NCBI GenBank assembly: GCA_018333395.1
Contig: JAGXSQ010000139.1
Coordinates: 1-9,717 of the forward strand
Reading direction: 5' to 3'
DNA: 9,717 nucleotides
Source of the DNA: Dethiobacter sp.
Lineage (GTDB): Bacteria; Bacillota_D; Dethiobacteria; Dethiobacterales; Dethiobacteraceae
The notes under the pieces: model-generated
Databases searched by the model: none
The model's input: the letters and a program-made list of their open reading frames with translations, nothing else
Told to the model about the DNA's origin: nothing
Shown: positions 1-6,264 of the stretch, piece after piece
Numbering within the stretch: the stretch's first letter is position 1
Layout of the letters: the number at the start of each line of letters is the position of its first letter
Translations under genes and position numbers: made by a program

Positions 1-138
1 GCCACCTACCAGCCGCTCTATCCGGAAGTCCAGAACCTGCACCGGCTGTATCTGGTCTGGCTGGACGCGAGGCTCGCTTACGATACGTTTTTCCGACACC
101 ACGATCAACCCTTTGTGGTGGTCACAGAGCACGCATGA
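1..138 (+). CDS. 3' end of an unrecognised protein (partial)
   Basis: The first base is in frame with an open reading frame of 45 codons that stops with TGA at 136-138, so only the C-terminal tail is present. The tail is rich in aromatic residues and leucine (YQPLYPEV, then LHRLYLVWLDARLAYDTFF) and looks like a folded, partly helical C-terminus. I do not recognise the family. Base composition is more GC-rich than the stretch that follows, and no gene follows on this strand until the cas region. It probably belongs to the chromosomal background or the neighbouring operon rather than to the CRISPR locus. The bases from 139 to about 264 hold nothing I can support. Confidence 0.4.
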   Translation, partial: ATYQPLYPEVQNLHRLYLVWLDARLAYDTFFRHHDQPFVVVTEHA

Positions 139-264
139 TATGCTTTGGGGCAACAACTTGCGCGCTTGGGATGCCTACATCTCTGCCCGGAATGCCTTAC
201 GCGCACAATTTCGATAAATTTTTCTCCCAAATCCTCGCCAAGTTCCAGGGCAGTAATTAGTTTT

Positions 265-297
265 GGGCAAAAAATCAGCAGGGATTGCACCCCTGCT
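265..297 (-). terminator. Rho-independent terminator behind the integrase remnant
   Basis: Read on the - strand, AGCAGGG (297-291) pairs perfectly with CCCTGCT (283-277) around a 7-nt loop, followed at once by GATTTTTTG (T run at about 275-270). It lies 25 bases beyond the stop codon of the - strand integrase fragment, which is the position expected for that gene's terminator. Confidence 0.6.
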
Positions 298-321
298 AAT
301 GGTGACTTAATTGGGTTCCTG

Positions 322-615
322 TTATTCGCCCTGCGCCTTTGCAGGGCCTTTTCTTTTAGCCAGCAGCCCGTTCAGGCTGTCCGCTGCCAGCTTCGCCATC
401 TCCGGGGTAACGTGGCTGTACAGGTCAAGGGTCATAGTTATGCTGGCATGGCCCGGTCGCTCCTGCACCAGCTTGGCAGGAATCCCACGGGCCAGAAGCA
501 GGGTGGCATATGTGTGACGCAGGGAGTGGAGACGCAAACCGTCTAACCCAATTTCCCTGACAATTGTACGGAACCATTTTGTGACCTTCTTTTCGCTTTC
601 CCTTCCCCTCGGCAC
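322..615 (-). pseudogene. Tyrosine recombinase (phage-type integrase), C-terminal fragment
   Basis: The frame gives about 97 residues that match the end of the catalytic domain of tyrosine integrases. The HxxR box is LHSLRHTYAT (H30, R33 from the GTG at 615), the second histidine is in PGH (H56) and the nucleophile is Y66 in LYSHV. A full integrase has about 350-400 residues. The SAM-like core-binding domain, the first catalytic arginine and the beta-strand lysine are all missing. The frame stays open back to about 677 but carries no integrase-like residues upstream of KKVTKWF, so the break lies near 590-615. The usual LGH reads PGH, consistent with relaxed selection. No full partner piece is visible. 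This is the relic of an integrated element, and it cannot be active alone. Confidence 0.85.
328..357 (+). terminator. Possible + strand terminator hairpin
   Basis: GCCCTGC (328-334) pairs perfectly with GCAGGGC (341-347) around a 6-nt loop and is followed by a pyrimidine run, CTTTTCTTTT (348-357). It overlaps the last codons of the - strand integrase fragment, so the two features face each other. It could end transcription coming from the gene cut by the window start, but it lies 190 bases beyond that stop. The interrupted T run makes it weaker than the - strand terminator beside it. Confidence 0.35.
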
Positions 616-662
616 ATTTTTACTTGAAGATTTAACGCAGTTGACAGGGCAATAACTTTTAA

Positions 663-887
663 GCAGAGCTTTTCACCGCCGAAGAAATAGCCGCGCGCGA
701 CCTTAGGGTAGCCATCATAGGTGAGATTGTTAAGGCAAGGCGGGAACAGGGAGTATCACAAAAGAAGTTAGAAGAAATGAGTGGCGTTAAACAGCCAATC
801 ATAGCCCGTATGGAAAAAGGAAGCACCAGCCCTCAAATAGATACTGTTTTAAAGGTATTAGCCCCGCTAATGAATATCAAGGTTTAG
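663..887 (+). pseudogene. XRE-family HTH antitoxin-like protein, 5'-truncated
   Basis: An open frame of 74 codons ends with TAG at 885-887. It reads FTAEEIAARDLRVAIIGEIV, then an XRE-type helix-turn-helix: GVSQKKLEEMSGVKQ, where the recognition helix begins, then PIIARMEKGSTSPQIDTVLK. This pattern is typical of HigA-like antitoxins and related small regulators. The frame is closed by TAA at 660-662 and has no ATG, GTG or TTG before the HTH; the only ATG codons lie inside or after it. No ribosome binding site is visible. The N-terminal residues and any partner toxin gene are therefore missing. The C-terminus (LAPLMNIKV) is also shorter than usual. It is most likely a dead remnant left by the same rearrangement that cut the integrase. 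A functional non-canonical start cannot be excluded. Confidence 0.65.
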
Positions 888-903
888 GTAACGACGGAAG
901 AGC

Positions 904-929
904 AACCCTCACATGGGGGTCATTTTTTT
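904..929 (+). terminator. Weak terminator-like hairpin before the cas region
   Basis: ACCCT (905-909) pairs with GGGGT (916-920), including one T-G wobble, around CACATG, and is followed by CA and seven T residues (923-929). It sits 17 bases after the XRE remnant's stop and would insulate cas6 from upstream reading. The stem is only five pairs, so the call is tentative. Confidence 0.35.
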
Positions 930-1000
930 GTAACAAGCAGGGTAAATGACAAATTATGGCGAAGCCTACTGCAAACTTGCCGGTTTGTTTACTCAAAGGA

Positions 1001-1007
1001 AAGGAGG
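1001..1007 (+). promoter_or_regulatory. Ribosome binding site that sets the cas6 start
   Basis: AAGGAGG, a perfect Shine-Dalgarno core, lies 8 bases before the in-frame TTG at 1016. The upstream in-frame ATG at 956 has only a poor CAGGG about 14 bases away. This site argues that translation starts at the TTG. Confidence 0.65.
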
Positions 1008-1015
1008 CTGGACGT

Positions 1016-1957
1016 TTGTTTGATCTTTTCCGTATTTCTCGGTATCGTATAACTTTGGCTGCCGGAACGCAGGGCTTGATTCTGCCTCCCTATAAAGGCG
1101 CCACATTTCGTGGCGGCTTTGGCGCCGTTTTCCGCCGTATCGCCTGTGCCGTGCGCGAGCAGGATTGTTTAAACTGCCTGCTTAAAAGCCAGTGTCCCTA
1201 CGCCTATATCTTTGAAACCTCTCCGCCGGAAAATAGTCAGGCGCTCAGCAAATACGAAAATATCCCCCGCCCTTTTGTGCTTGAACCACCAACGGAGACA
1301 AAAACTTTCTACGCCCCCGGCGAAACACTTGACTTTCAACTCCTGCTCTTCGGCCGCGCCATCCAATATCTCCCTTATTTTATCGTCGTCTTTCGGGAAA
1401 TGGGGGAAACCGGACTTGGTCGCGGCCGACGTCCTTTTGTTCTGACAAAAGTGGCCGCGCTAGGCCGGCAGGAGGCAGCGGAGATTTACTCAGCACAAAC
1501 CAATACCATTCGCCACGTGGATCAGTCTGACACTTGCCTCCCGCCGCAATTTCCTCCGACCTCGCAAATACAGGTCAATTTTATATCACCCGTCCGCCTG
1601 GTCGATGACGGTACCTGTGCCACCGTTCCGGAATTTCATATCTTATTTCGGCAAATTATGCGCCGGATCTCCGCCCTGGCCTATTTTCACCACGGACAGC
1701 GGCTGGATGCTGACTATGCAGGACTTTCCGCGCGTTCACGACAAATTTCCCTCTCGGCCAATAATACTAGCTGGCAGGAGCTTGAGCGCTACTCCCATCG
1801 CCAGGGTCAGCGTATCAATATGGGTGGCCTGGTCGGTACAGTCACCTACCAGGGAAACTTAACTGAATTTATGCCTTGGCTGGCCCTTGGCGAACATGTT
1901 CATGTGGGGAAAAACACCGTTTTTGGTCTGGGCAAATATGAATTAACCATCCTGTAA
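1016..1957 (+). CDS. cas6: CRISPR pre-crRNA endoribonuclease Cas6
   Basis: Cas6 cleaves the CRISPR transcript within each repeat to make mature crRNAs. From the TTG the protein has 313 residues, normal for the family. Its start (MFDLFRISRYRITL, then LPPYKGATFRGGFG) matches the usual beginning of this Cas6 group, whereas the 20 extra residues available from the ATG at 956 look unrelated. Further family signs are GLGRGRRPF (about 133-141), FISPVRL (189-195), GGLVGTVTYQG (270-280) and the C-terminal glycine-rich loop with HVGKNTVFGLGKYEL (296-310) of the CRISPR_Cas6 (PF10040-type) fold. Four cysteines (C44, C51, C54, C60) form a possible metal site near the N-terminus. I cannot name the catalytic histidine with confidence. 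The gene is separated from the interference operon by a regulator and a pseudogene. It lacks an obvious upstream promoter and ends 88 bases before the regulator. Confidence 0.88.
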   Translation: MFDLFRISRYRITLAAGTQGLILPPYKGATFRGGFGAVFRRIACAVREQDCLNCLLKSQCPYAYIFETSPPENSQALSKYENIPRPFVLEPPTETKTFYAPGETLDFQLLLFGRAIQYLPYFIVVFREMGETGLGRGRRPFVLTKVAALGRQEAAEIYSAQTNTIRHVDQSDTCLPPQFPPTSQIQVNFISPVRLVDDGTCATVPEFHILFRQIMRRISALAYFHHGQRLDADYAGLSARSRQISLSANNTSWQELERYSHRQGQRINMGGLVGTVTYQGNLTEFMPWLALGEHVHVGKNTVFGLGKYELTIL

Positions 1958-1958
1958 A

Positions 1959-1976
1959 GGCGAATAGCAGTTCGCT
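1959..1976 (+). repeat. Short inverted repeat after cas6
   Basis: GCGAA (1960-1964) pairs with TTCGC (1971-1975) around TAGCAG, with a possible extra G-T pair outside. There is no T run, so it is not a standard terminator. It could slow the end of the cas6 message or be part of an operator for the downstream regulator. It may also be chance. Confidence 0.25.
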
Positions 1977-1980
1977 GACT

Positions 1981-2000
1981 AAATATGTCAGAAAATATTT
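1981..2000. promoter_or_regulatory. Inverted repeat overlapping the WYL gene promoter (candidate operator)
   Basis: AAATAT (1981-1986) and ATATTT (1995-2000) form a perfect 6-base inverted repeat with an 8-base gap. Its right arm covers the first two bases of the proposed -35 box at 1999-2004. A dimeric HTH-WYL protein binding here would block its own promoter. The AT-rich sequence makes a chance match possible. Confidence 0.35.
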
Positions 2001-2027
2001 GCCATTAATTATTTCTTTTGCTAGAAT
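1999..2027 (+). promoter_or_regulatory. Sigma-A-like promoter for the WYL regulator gene
   Basis: TTGCCA (1999-2004) and TAGAAT (2022-2027) are separated by exactly 17 bases, matching TTGACA/TATAAT at five of six positions in each box. Transcription would start near 2034, giving a leader of only about 12 bases that begins at the ribosome binding site AGGGAGG (2035-2041). This gives the regulator, and perhaps genes behind it, transcription independent of cas6. Confidence 0.55.
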
Positions 2028-2045
2028 TGCAACAAGGGAGGAAGT

Positions 2046-3011
2046 ATGAGTAAAGCCAATAAATTACATCGATTAACGAGCGCCATGAACATCTTAACTC
2101 AGAACGAAGGTGTTTCGGCAAAAGAAATCGCCGCCAGCCTGCAGATTTGCGAACGCACAGCCTACCGTTATCTCCGGGTGTTAAAAGAGCTGGGCTATCC
2201 TGTTCGTCCCAGTAGCGACCCGGAAGCGGAAAAGAGGAAATATTTATTAACACCGATCTCTTTTACCGGACCCGAGGCTTTGGCCTTGGCGGCTGCCAGC
2301 CAATCACTGCTTAATCAAGCAGGGCTAGCCATGAGCCGGCAGCTGCAGTCGGCCTTGCTTAAAGTGGAAAGCGTCATCCGCAGCGGGGAGGACACCTATG
2401 CCTACCGGCGCCTGAAACCGCATTTTACATATCTAAGCGAGGAACTGCGGGATTACTCGCCCTGGCAGGAGATGATTGCCACCTTAACTGACTGTGTCCG
2501 CCGCAGCCGCAGCGTAACAGCCGTCTATGACTCTTACTCCAGCGGCAAAGTAACGGAGCGTATCCTTGACCCTTATCATCTTTTTTGGGGGGAAGGCAAC
2601 CTTTATCTGGCCGCCCATTGCCATTTACGAAACCAAGTCTGCAATTTTCGCCTCGACCGCTTTATAAGCGTTAAAGCCCAAAACAACCTGTTTACACGTA
2701 ACCCTTCTTTCAACCTGGAAGATTATCTGGGACCAAGCTTTCGCGTCTGGAGCGGCACTGAGGAAGTCAGCGTCCGCTTTCTTGTCTACCCACCGGCCTC
2801 CCGCTTCTTCCGCGAATCCTGCTATCATCGCTCGCAACAGGTGCAAGACCTGGATGATGGTCAAATAGTCTGCACTCTCACCGTCTATAACAGCCCGGAG
2901 CTTAAAAGCTGGCTCCTGAGCTGGGGGAAGCAGGTAGAGGTGCTGGAGCCGCAGGCCCTGCGGGAGGAGATAAAAGAGGAACTGCAGGCCGGCTTAGGAA
3001 GGTATGTGTAA
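2046..3011 (+). CDS. HTH-WYL domain transcriptional regulator
   Basis: This 321-residue protein has a DeoR/HTH_11-type winged helix at about 8-52 (GVSAKEIAASLQICERTAYR, then LRVLKELGYPV). A linker follows, then a WYL domain at about 150-212 with LFWGEGNLYLAAHCHLR and the ligand-contacting FRLDR (201-205). The C-terminal extension typical of the family (WCX) runs from about 238 to 315. The name-giving W-Y-L reads L-Y-L here. WYL domains in defence loci are thought to sense nucleic acids or nucleotides, and WYL proteins accompany type I-D systems. In Synechocystis the WYL protein Sll7009 lowers I-D crRNA levels. The start ATG has AGGGAGG four bases upstream and its own promoter. The likely role is repressor or damage-sensing switch of this cas locus. 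The target is not shown by sequence alone. Confidence 0.85.
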   Translation: MSKANKLHRLTSAMNILTQNEGVSAKEIAASLQICERTAYRYLRVLKELGYPVRPSSDPEAEKRKYLLTPISFTGPEALALAAASQSLLNQAGLAMSRQLQSALLKVESVIRSGEDTYAYRRLKPHFTYLSEELRDYSPWQEMIATLTDCVRRSRSVTAVYDSYSSGKVTERILDPYHLFWGEGNLYLAAHCHLRNQVCNFRLDRFISVKAQNNLFTRNPSFNLEDYLGPSFRVWSGTEEVSVRFLVYPPASRFFRESCYHRSQQVQDLDDGQIVCTLTVYNSPELKSWLLSWGKQVEVLEPQALREEIKEELQAGLGRYV

Positions 3012-3019
3012 GCGTCTAA

Positions 3020-3421
3020 GTAACCTTAAAAAGTTACATTGCCGGTCACGCCCTGAAACTGGAGCTCTCGTTTGATACCGAGCGGCTGAATCTGGTATTA
3101 GGGCAGCTAAGTCGCACCCAACGCCATGCCGAGTTTGATGTGCGGTTCACTGTTCAGGATCTGGAGCCGCTGCGCAACCTGGCCATGGCGGAGGCGGTTA
3201 AAGCGGCCCGGACAAAGGCCTGTTTGATAGCTGAGGCCGCCGGTGTGACTCTTGGGAAACTGCTGCAAATTGATTACAGCTGGTCGGATATCTATGTTTA
3301 CTCTGCGCCAATGACACTTCCAATGATGGTTAGTGAAGCGCCGCCAGACTATGACATTACACCTGATGACGTTGAGGTTGAAGAGTCTGTAAATATTGTC
3401 TGGGAAATCAGCGGAGAATAG
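3020..3421 (+). pseudogene. SIMPL-domain (DUF541) protein, 5'-truncated remnant
   Basis: The frame is open from 3020 (TAA at 3017-3019) to TAG at 3419-3421. Its residues resemble the C-terminal half of a SIMPL-domain protein: AGHALKLELSFD, FDVRFTVQDLEPL and then LAMAEAVKAARTKACLIAEA followed by AGVTLGKLLQIDYSW, ending in a tail with EESVNIVWEIS. Intact relatives have about 210-240 residues and many have an export signal. Here only about 133 remain, with no signal and no ribosome binding site. The similarity begins within a few codons of the WYL gene's stop, so the missing half was replaced by whatever arrived with that gene. GTG at 3140 could start a 93-residue product but has no good binding site. 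SIMPL proteins have no known CRISPR role, so I regard this as debris of the insertion site. Confidence 0.7.
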
Positions 3422-3468
3422 AAATGAGCCAATCGGATTTACATTTGAGGTTACAAGGAGGGATGTAG

Positions 3469-6264
3469 ATGGACTGGGAAACGGCTAGGAACAAGGCAAT
3501 CTTGTGGATGATAAAGAGAGAATGGAGATTCAAACTTGCCAAGAGAAAGGAGTTGGAACAATCCCTCTTTGAGCACACCCTTATTCAATTAGATCTGTTA
3601 ATGTCTCTCTTTCCCTTGCTGCAACGCCGGGAAGCCTTTGGACTTACGGAAGAAGAAATGAAGGTTCTCTGGTTGGCAACCTTGGCTCACGATGTGGGGA
3701 AGGAGACACAGGCTTGGCAGTCGTACATCCGCGGGCAGGGTCCGTCAGTTAGCCACTGTATTCCTGAAATTGCCAAAGAAGCCCTGGCAGGGTTAATGGC
3801 CGAATACGGATGGGAAGAAAATTTGCTTACTGCGGCAGTTTCAGGTGTACTTCTACATATGCGGGAATCTCGGACACCTTCTATGATTCTCAGCCAGGTG
3901 ATAGCCGGACAGGCATTCCTTCGCTGGAAGATGCTGGCAGAAATAACAGATGCCATTGACAACCTGGTATCCACTAACGGGCTGTTTGCTGGTATGGCTT
4001 CATTGGAGAGAGGCACGTTTGCCCCTCATCTCAAAAGCGCCTATCATCTAGCAACTTTGCGCGGCATTTCGACGGTTTTACTGCATAAGGCGGCAAATGA
4101 CGCGTTTGTTGAAGCCCGTTGGATTCCCCTAATTCATTATACTAATGGGAGTATTTACGTGGCCGGGGTATCCGAAAGCCCAACAATACCAGATCGCAAT
4201 TCGATACTCCACCTATTGTCTCAGGATATTAATAGAGCAATGGGTTCGGAATTTTCACAGAGGGTAGTGGGAAGTCCAGTTGCATCTATGGTCCCTAAAC
4301 CTGACCTGTTTGATTATCGCGAGATGCGCGAGTATCTTAAGGTTGCCGCTGATCGGGTAGGCAGCAAGACTTTTCAAAAGAAAAAACCGGAAGCACGGCA
4401 AAAAACACTTCAACGTTATTTGCTTGCTTTATGTCAAAGAGAGGAGAATCGCTGCCCTAGCCCACGAGAATGTCATAAAAATCGTAAGTGCCATAACTCG
4501 CAAGGCCTCTTGCCTAATTCAGATCTGGAATACCAAAGTGACCGCCTTGGCCGTGCGCATCCGGAAATGGTCGTATTCAAGTTTTTTAAGACGGTTTTCA
4601 GCGATAAAGCCATCGACTGCCAGAAGTTTGAATTGCCTGCAGCTGAAATAGAGCGCATTGCGAAAAAGTTTCCGGCAAACGCCAGGGATGAAAAAGTGTT
4701 AGAAAAATATGATAAGGAAATCAGTAAGGCCCAAAAGGCTTTATGGACGTCTTTGTTGGAAGCAGTAAAAAATACCTACGATGAAAAATTTGGACCAGGG
4801 GCCTTTGAGTTGCTGCAAAAAACAACCACGCTAATGCCGGATCTGGATATGGCCTATGCCATCGATCTGTTTTGGTCGCTGCCTTGTTCCCGGTTTCTAC
4901 CGGGCGGTGATAATACCCCAATAGAACATTTACCCGACGACAGGCGAACGGAAATCCTGGTAGAAACGCTCTCCGCTATTGCCGACGGAGCCTTTGCCAG
5001 CCTTGATGAATGTAACCGCCCCAAGCGCGTAGAAGTGGAAAAAATAGCGGAAAGCTTTATGCGGGATTTAATTTGTCCCGCCGAACGGGAGCCTTTTATA
5101 AAACTGGTGGAGGAGCAGCTTCAGGCATATAAGGGCACCAAACCGCTAGCACGGAAAGCTGGAGGGTTACACTTGTGTCCTGTCTGCAACCACTCTTTTG
5201 CTGGTGGCACCAATGCGCGTGCTGATTTCCTCCCCAACCCTGAATCTCATACCAACCGGGCTCCGTCTCATGGCAGCCCAGGGTACATTGTAATTTGTGA
5301 TGCCTGTAAATACGAGCGATTTCTTCAGCAACAGATCTTGGGCGGCAAAGTGGCTCAGATGATGGTGTTGATGCCGCGCATGAATATCGGCTACTATACG
5401 GGACAAGTCTTAAAAAATAAGGTCCAACAAATATGGGAAGAGGCATCTATGCTCATGTCGGCGGAAAATCCCGACCCTCACAAAAGGTTTTCGCTAAGCC
5501 GAACCGGCGAAATAGCCCGGAGACTGCATGAGAGTGAGGCGGGAGGAATTACTCCGGAAGAACTGGTGCAGGTTTTTACCTGTAAGACAGGCAAGGATAA
5601 GCTCAAAGAATACCGCCGCCAGTTAAAGACGTTTTTGAACGAGAATATTGGAGAGGGTCTCGCCAAATGGAACGAGGATTTTGATACAGATTTTCAGTCC
5701 GAGGATGATTTCCTATCAGGGGTGGAAAACCTATCCATACCTGACTCTTCCGGTTTACTAAAGGAAATCCGAGGAAAGGCGTATAAGCTTATACCGCAAT
5801 TGCGTTTCGTCTGTGAAACCCCTCACCTGATCTTAGTGCCGATCCGCAACCCCATTACTGTTTCAGACAAGGAATCGGAAGCAAACGTCGCGATCAGGGA
5901 ACTGTTTGTTATGCTTGTAGTCGGGTTAACGCTGGATTGTTCAGTAGCGATGATCCGTGAGGGAGAGGAGCTTAATTTTACTGGAGGGGAGGGAATTGTA
6001 AGAGTGCCGGCAGTCCCGTCTTTGCGCAAACTGGTTGGCTGCGAATGGTTGGGTATTGACGATGCTGAGAAATGGAAGAGAGCAATCGCTGCTACGGCAC
6101 AGGTGGCCTATGCAGCCGATTATCCGGAGAGGTCTAACCTGTACCAGATACTTTCCAGCCCTTCTCCTGGACACATCCTGCGGCGGATAGAAATGAAAAG
6201 CAGCGGGTATGTTTATCCGGAAAACTTCTTGCATCTGGAAATAATAAGGGAGGTGTTGTCATGA
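3469..6264 (+). CDS. cas10d: Type I-D large subunit Cas10d (Csc3) with HD nuclease domain
   Basis: Cas10d is the large subunit of the type I-D effector, and it carries the DNA-cutting HD domain that other type I systems keep in Cas3. The protein has 931 residues. The HD domain occupies about 25-170: H36 in FEHTLIQ, H74-D75 in LAHDVGKE, and further histidines at 96 and 130. A palm-like region follows (HYTNGSIYVA, 223-232). No GGDD cyclase motif is present, as expected for Cas10d; GGDN at 479-482 is in the wrong setting. A zinc-ribbon-like pair, CPVC (570-573) and CDAC (610-613), marks the middle. A second cysteine cluster (C322, C329, C335, C341) is unusual. The start has AAGGAGG nearby upstream. 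The stop overlaps the next start (ATGA). The C-terminal helical domain seems to be absent here and supplied by the next gene. Confidence 0.9.
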   Translation: MDWETARNKAILWMIKREWRFKLAKRKELEQSLFEHTLIQLDLLMSLFPLLQRREAFGLTEEEMKVLWLATLAHDVGKETQAWQSYIRGQGPSVSHCIPEIAKEALAGLMAEYGWEENLLTAAVSGVLLHMRESRTPSMILSQVIAGQAFLRWKMLAEITDAIDNLVSTNGLFAGMASLERGTFAPHLKSAYHLATLRGISTVLLHKAANDAFVEARWIPLIHYTNGSIYVAGVSESPTIPDRNSILHLLSQDINRAMGSEFSQRVVGSPVASMVPKPDLFDYREMREYLKVAADRVGSKTFQKKKPEARQKTLQRYLLALCQREENRCPSPRECHKNRKCHNSQGLLPNSDLEYQSDRLGRAHPEMVVFKFFKTVFSDKAIDCQKFELPAAEIERIAKKFPANARDEKVLEKYDKEISKAQKALWTSLLEAVKNTYDEKFGPGAFELLQKTTTLMPDLDMAYAIDLFWSLPCSRFLPGGDNTPIEHLPDDRRTEILVETLSAIADGAFASLDECNRPKRVEVEKIAESFMRDLICPAEREPFIKLVEEQLQAYKGTKPLARKAGGLHLCPVCNHSFAGGTNARADFLPNPESHTNRAPSHGSPGYIVICDACKYERFLQQQILGGKVAQMMVLMPRMNIGYYTGQVLKNKVQQIWEEASMLMSAENPDPHKRFSLSRTGEIARRLHESEAGGITPEELVQVFTCKTGKDKLKEYRRQLKTFLNENIGEGLAKWNEDFDTDFQSEDDFLSGVENLSIPDSSGLLKEIRGKAYKLIPQLRFVCETPHLILVPIRNPITVSDKESEANVAIRELFVMLVVGLTLDCSVAMIREGEELNFTGGEGIVRVPAVPSLRKLVGCEWLGIDDAEKWKRAIAATAQVAYAADYPERSNLYQILSSPSPGHILRRIEMKSSGYVYPENFLHLEIIREVLS
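6248..6255 (+). promoter_or_regulatory. Strong ribosome binding site of the 207-residue cistron
   Basis: GGGAGGTG, nearly full complement to the 16S rRNA tail, lies inside the last codons of cas10d, five bases before the ATG at 6261. It shows that the next cistron is independently initiated rather than being a frameshifted end of cas10d. It would also allow more copies of that protein than of Cas10d. Confidence 0.65.

Noticed and set aside
105..290. 61-codon frame on the - strand
   Set aside because: It overlaps the 3' end of the + strand gene, has no ribosome binding site, and runs through the integrase terminator region. I see no family resemblance.
145..546. 133-codon frame on the + strand opposite the integrase fragment
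   Set aside because: It is the antisense shadow of the integrase relic and has no ribosome binding site. Its residues show no domain pattern.
641..669. Perfect TTGACA (641-646) just before the XRE remnant, as a promoter
   Set aside because: At spacings of 16-18 bases there is nothing resembling TATAAT, so only half a promoter is present.
3020..3037. GTAAC...GTTAC inverted repeat after the WYL gene as a terminator
   Set aside because: The stem has only five AT-rich pairs, with no T run after it.
3072..3101. TTGATA and TATTAG 18 bases apart inside the SIMPL relic, as the cas10d promoter
   Set aside because: It lies almost 400 bases before cas10d inside former coding sequence, and the boxes are only moderate matches. 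I cannot tell it from chance.
4903..4914. GGDN in Cas10d as a GGDD cyclic-oligoadenylate synthase motif
   Set aside because: It lies in a proline-rich loop without the surrounding palm strands, and Cas10d proteins are known to lack the active cyclase motif.
5096..5446. 116-codon - strand frame inside cas10d
   Set aside because: It lies wholly antisense to the zinc-ribbon region of cas10d, with no start signal or recognisable motif.
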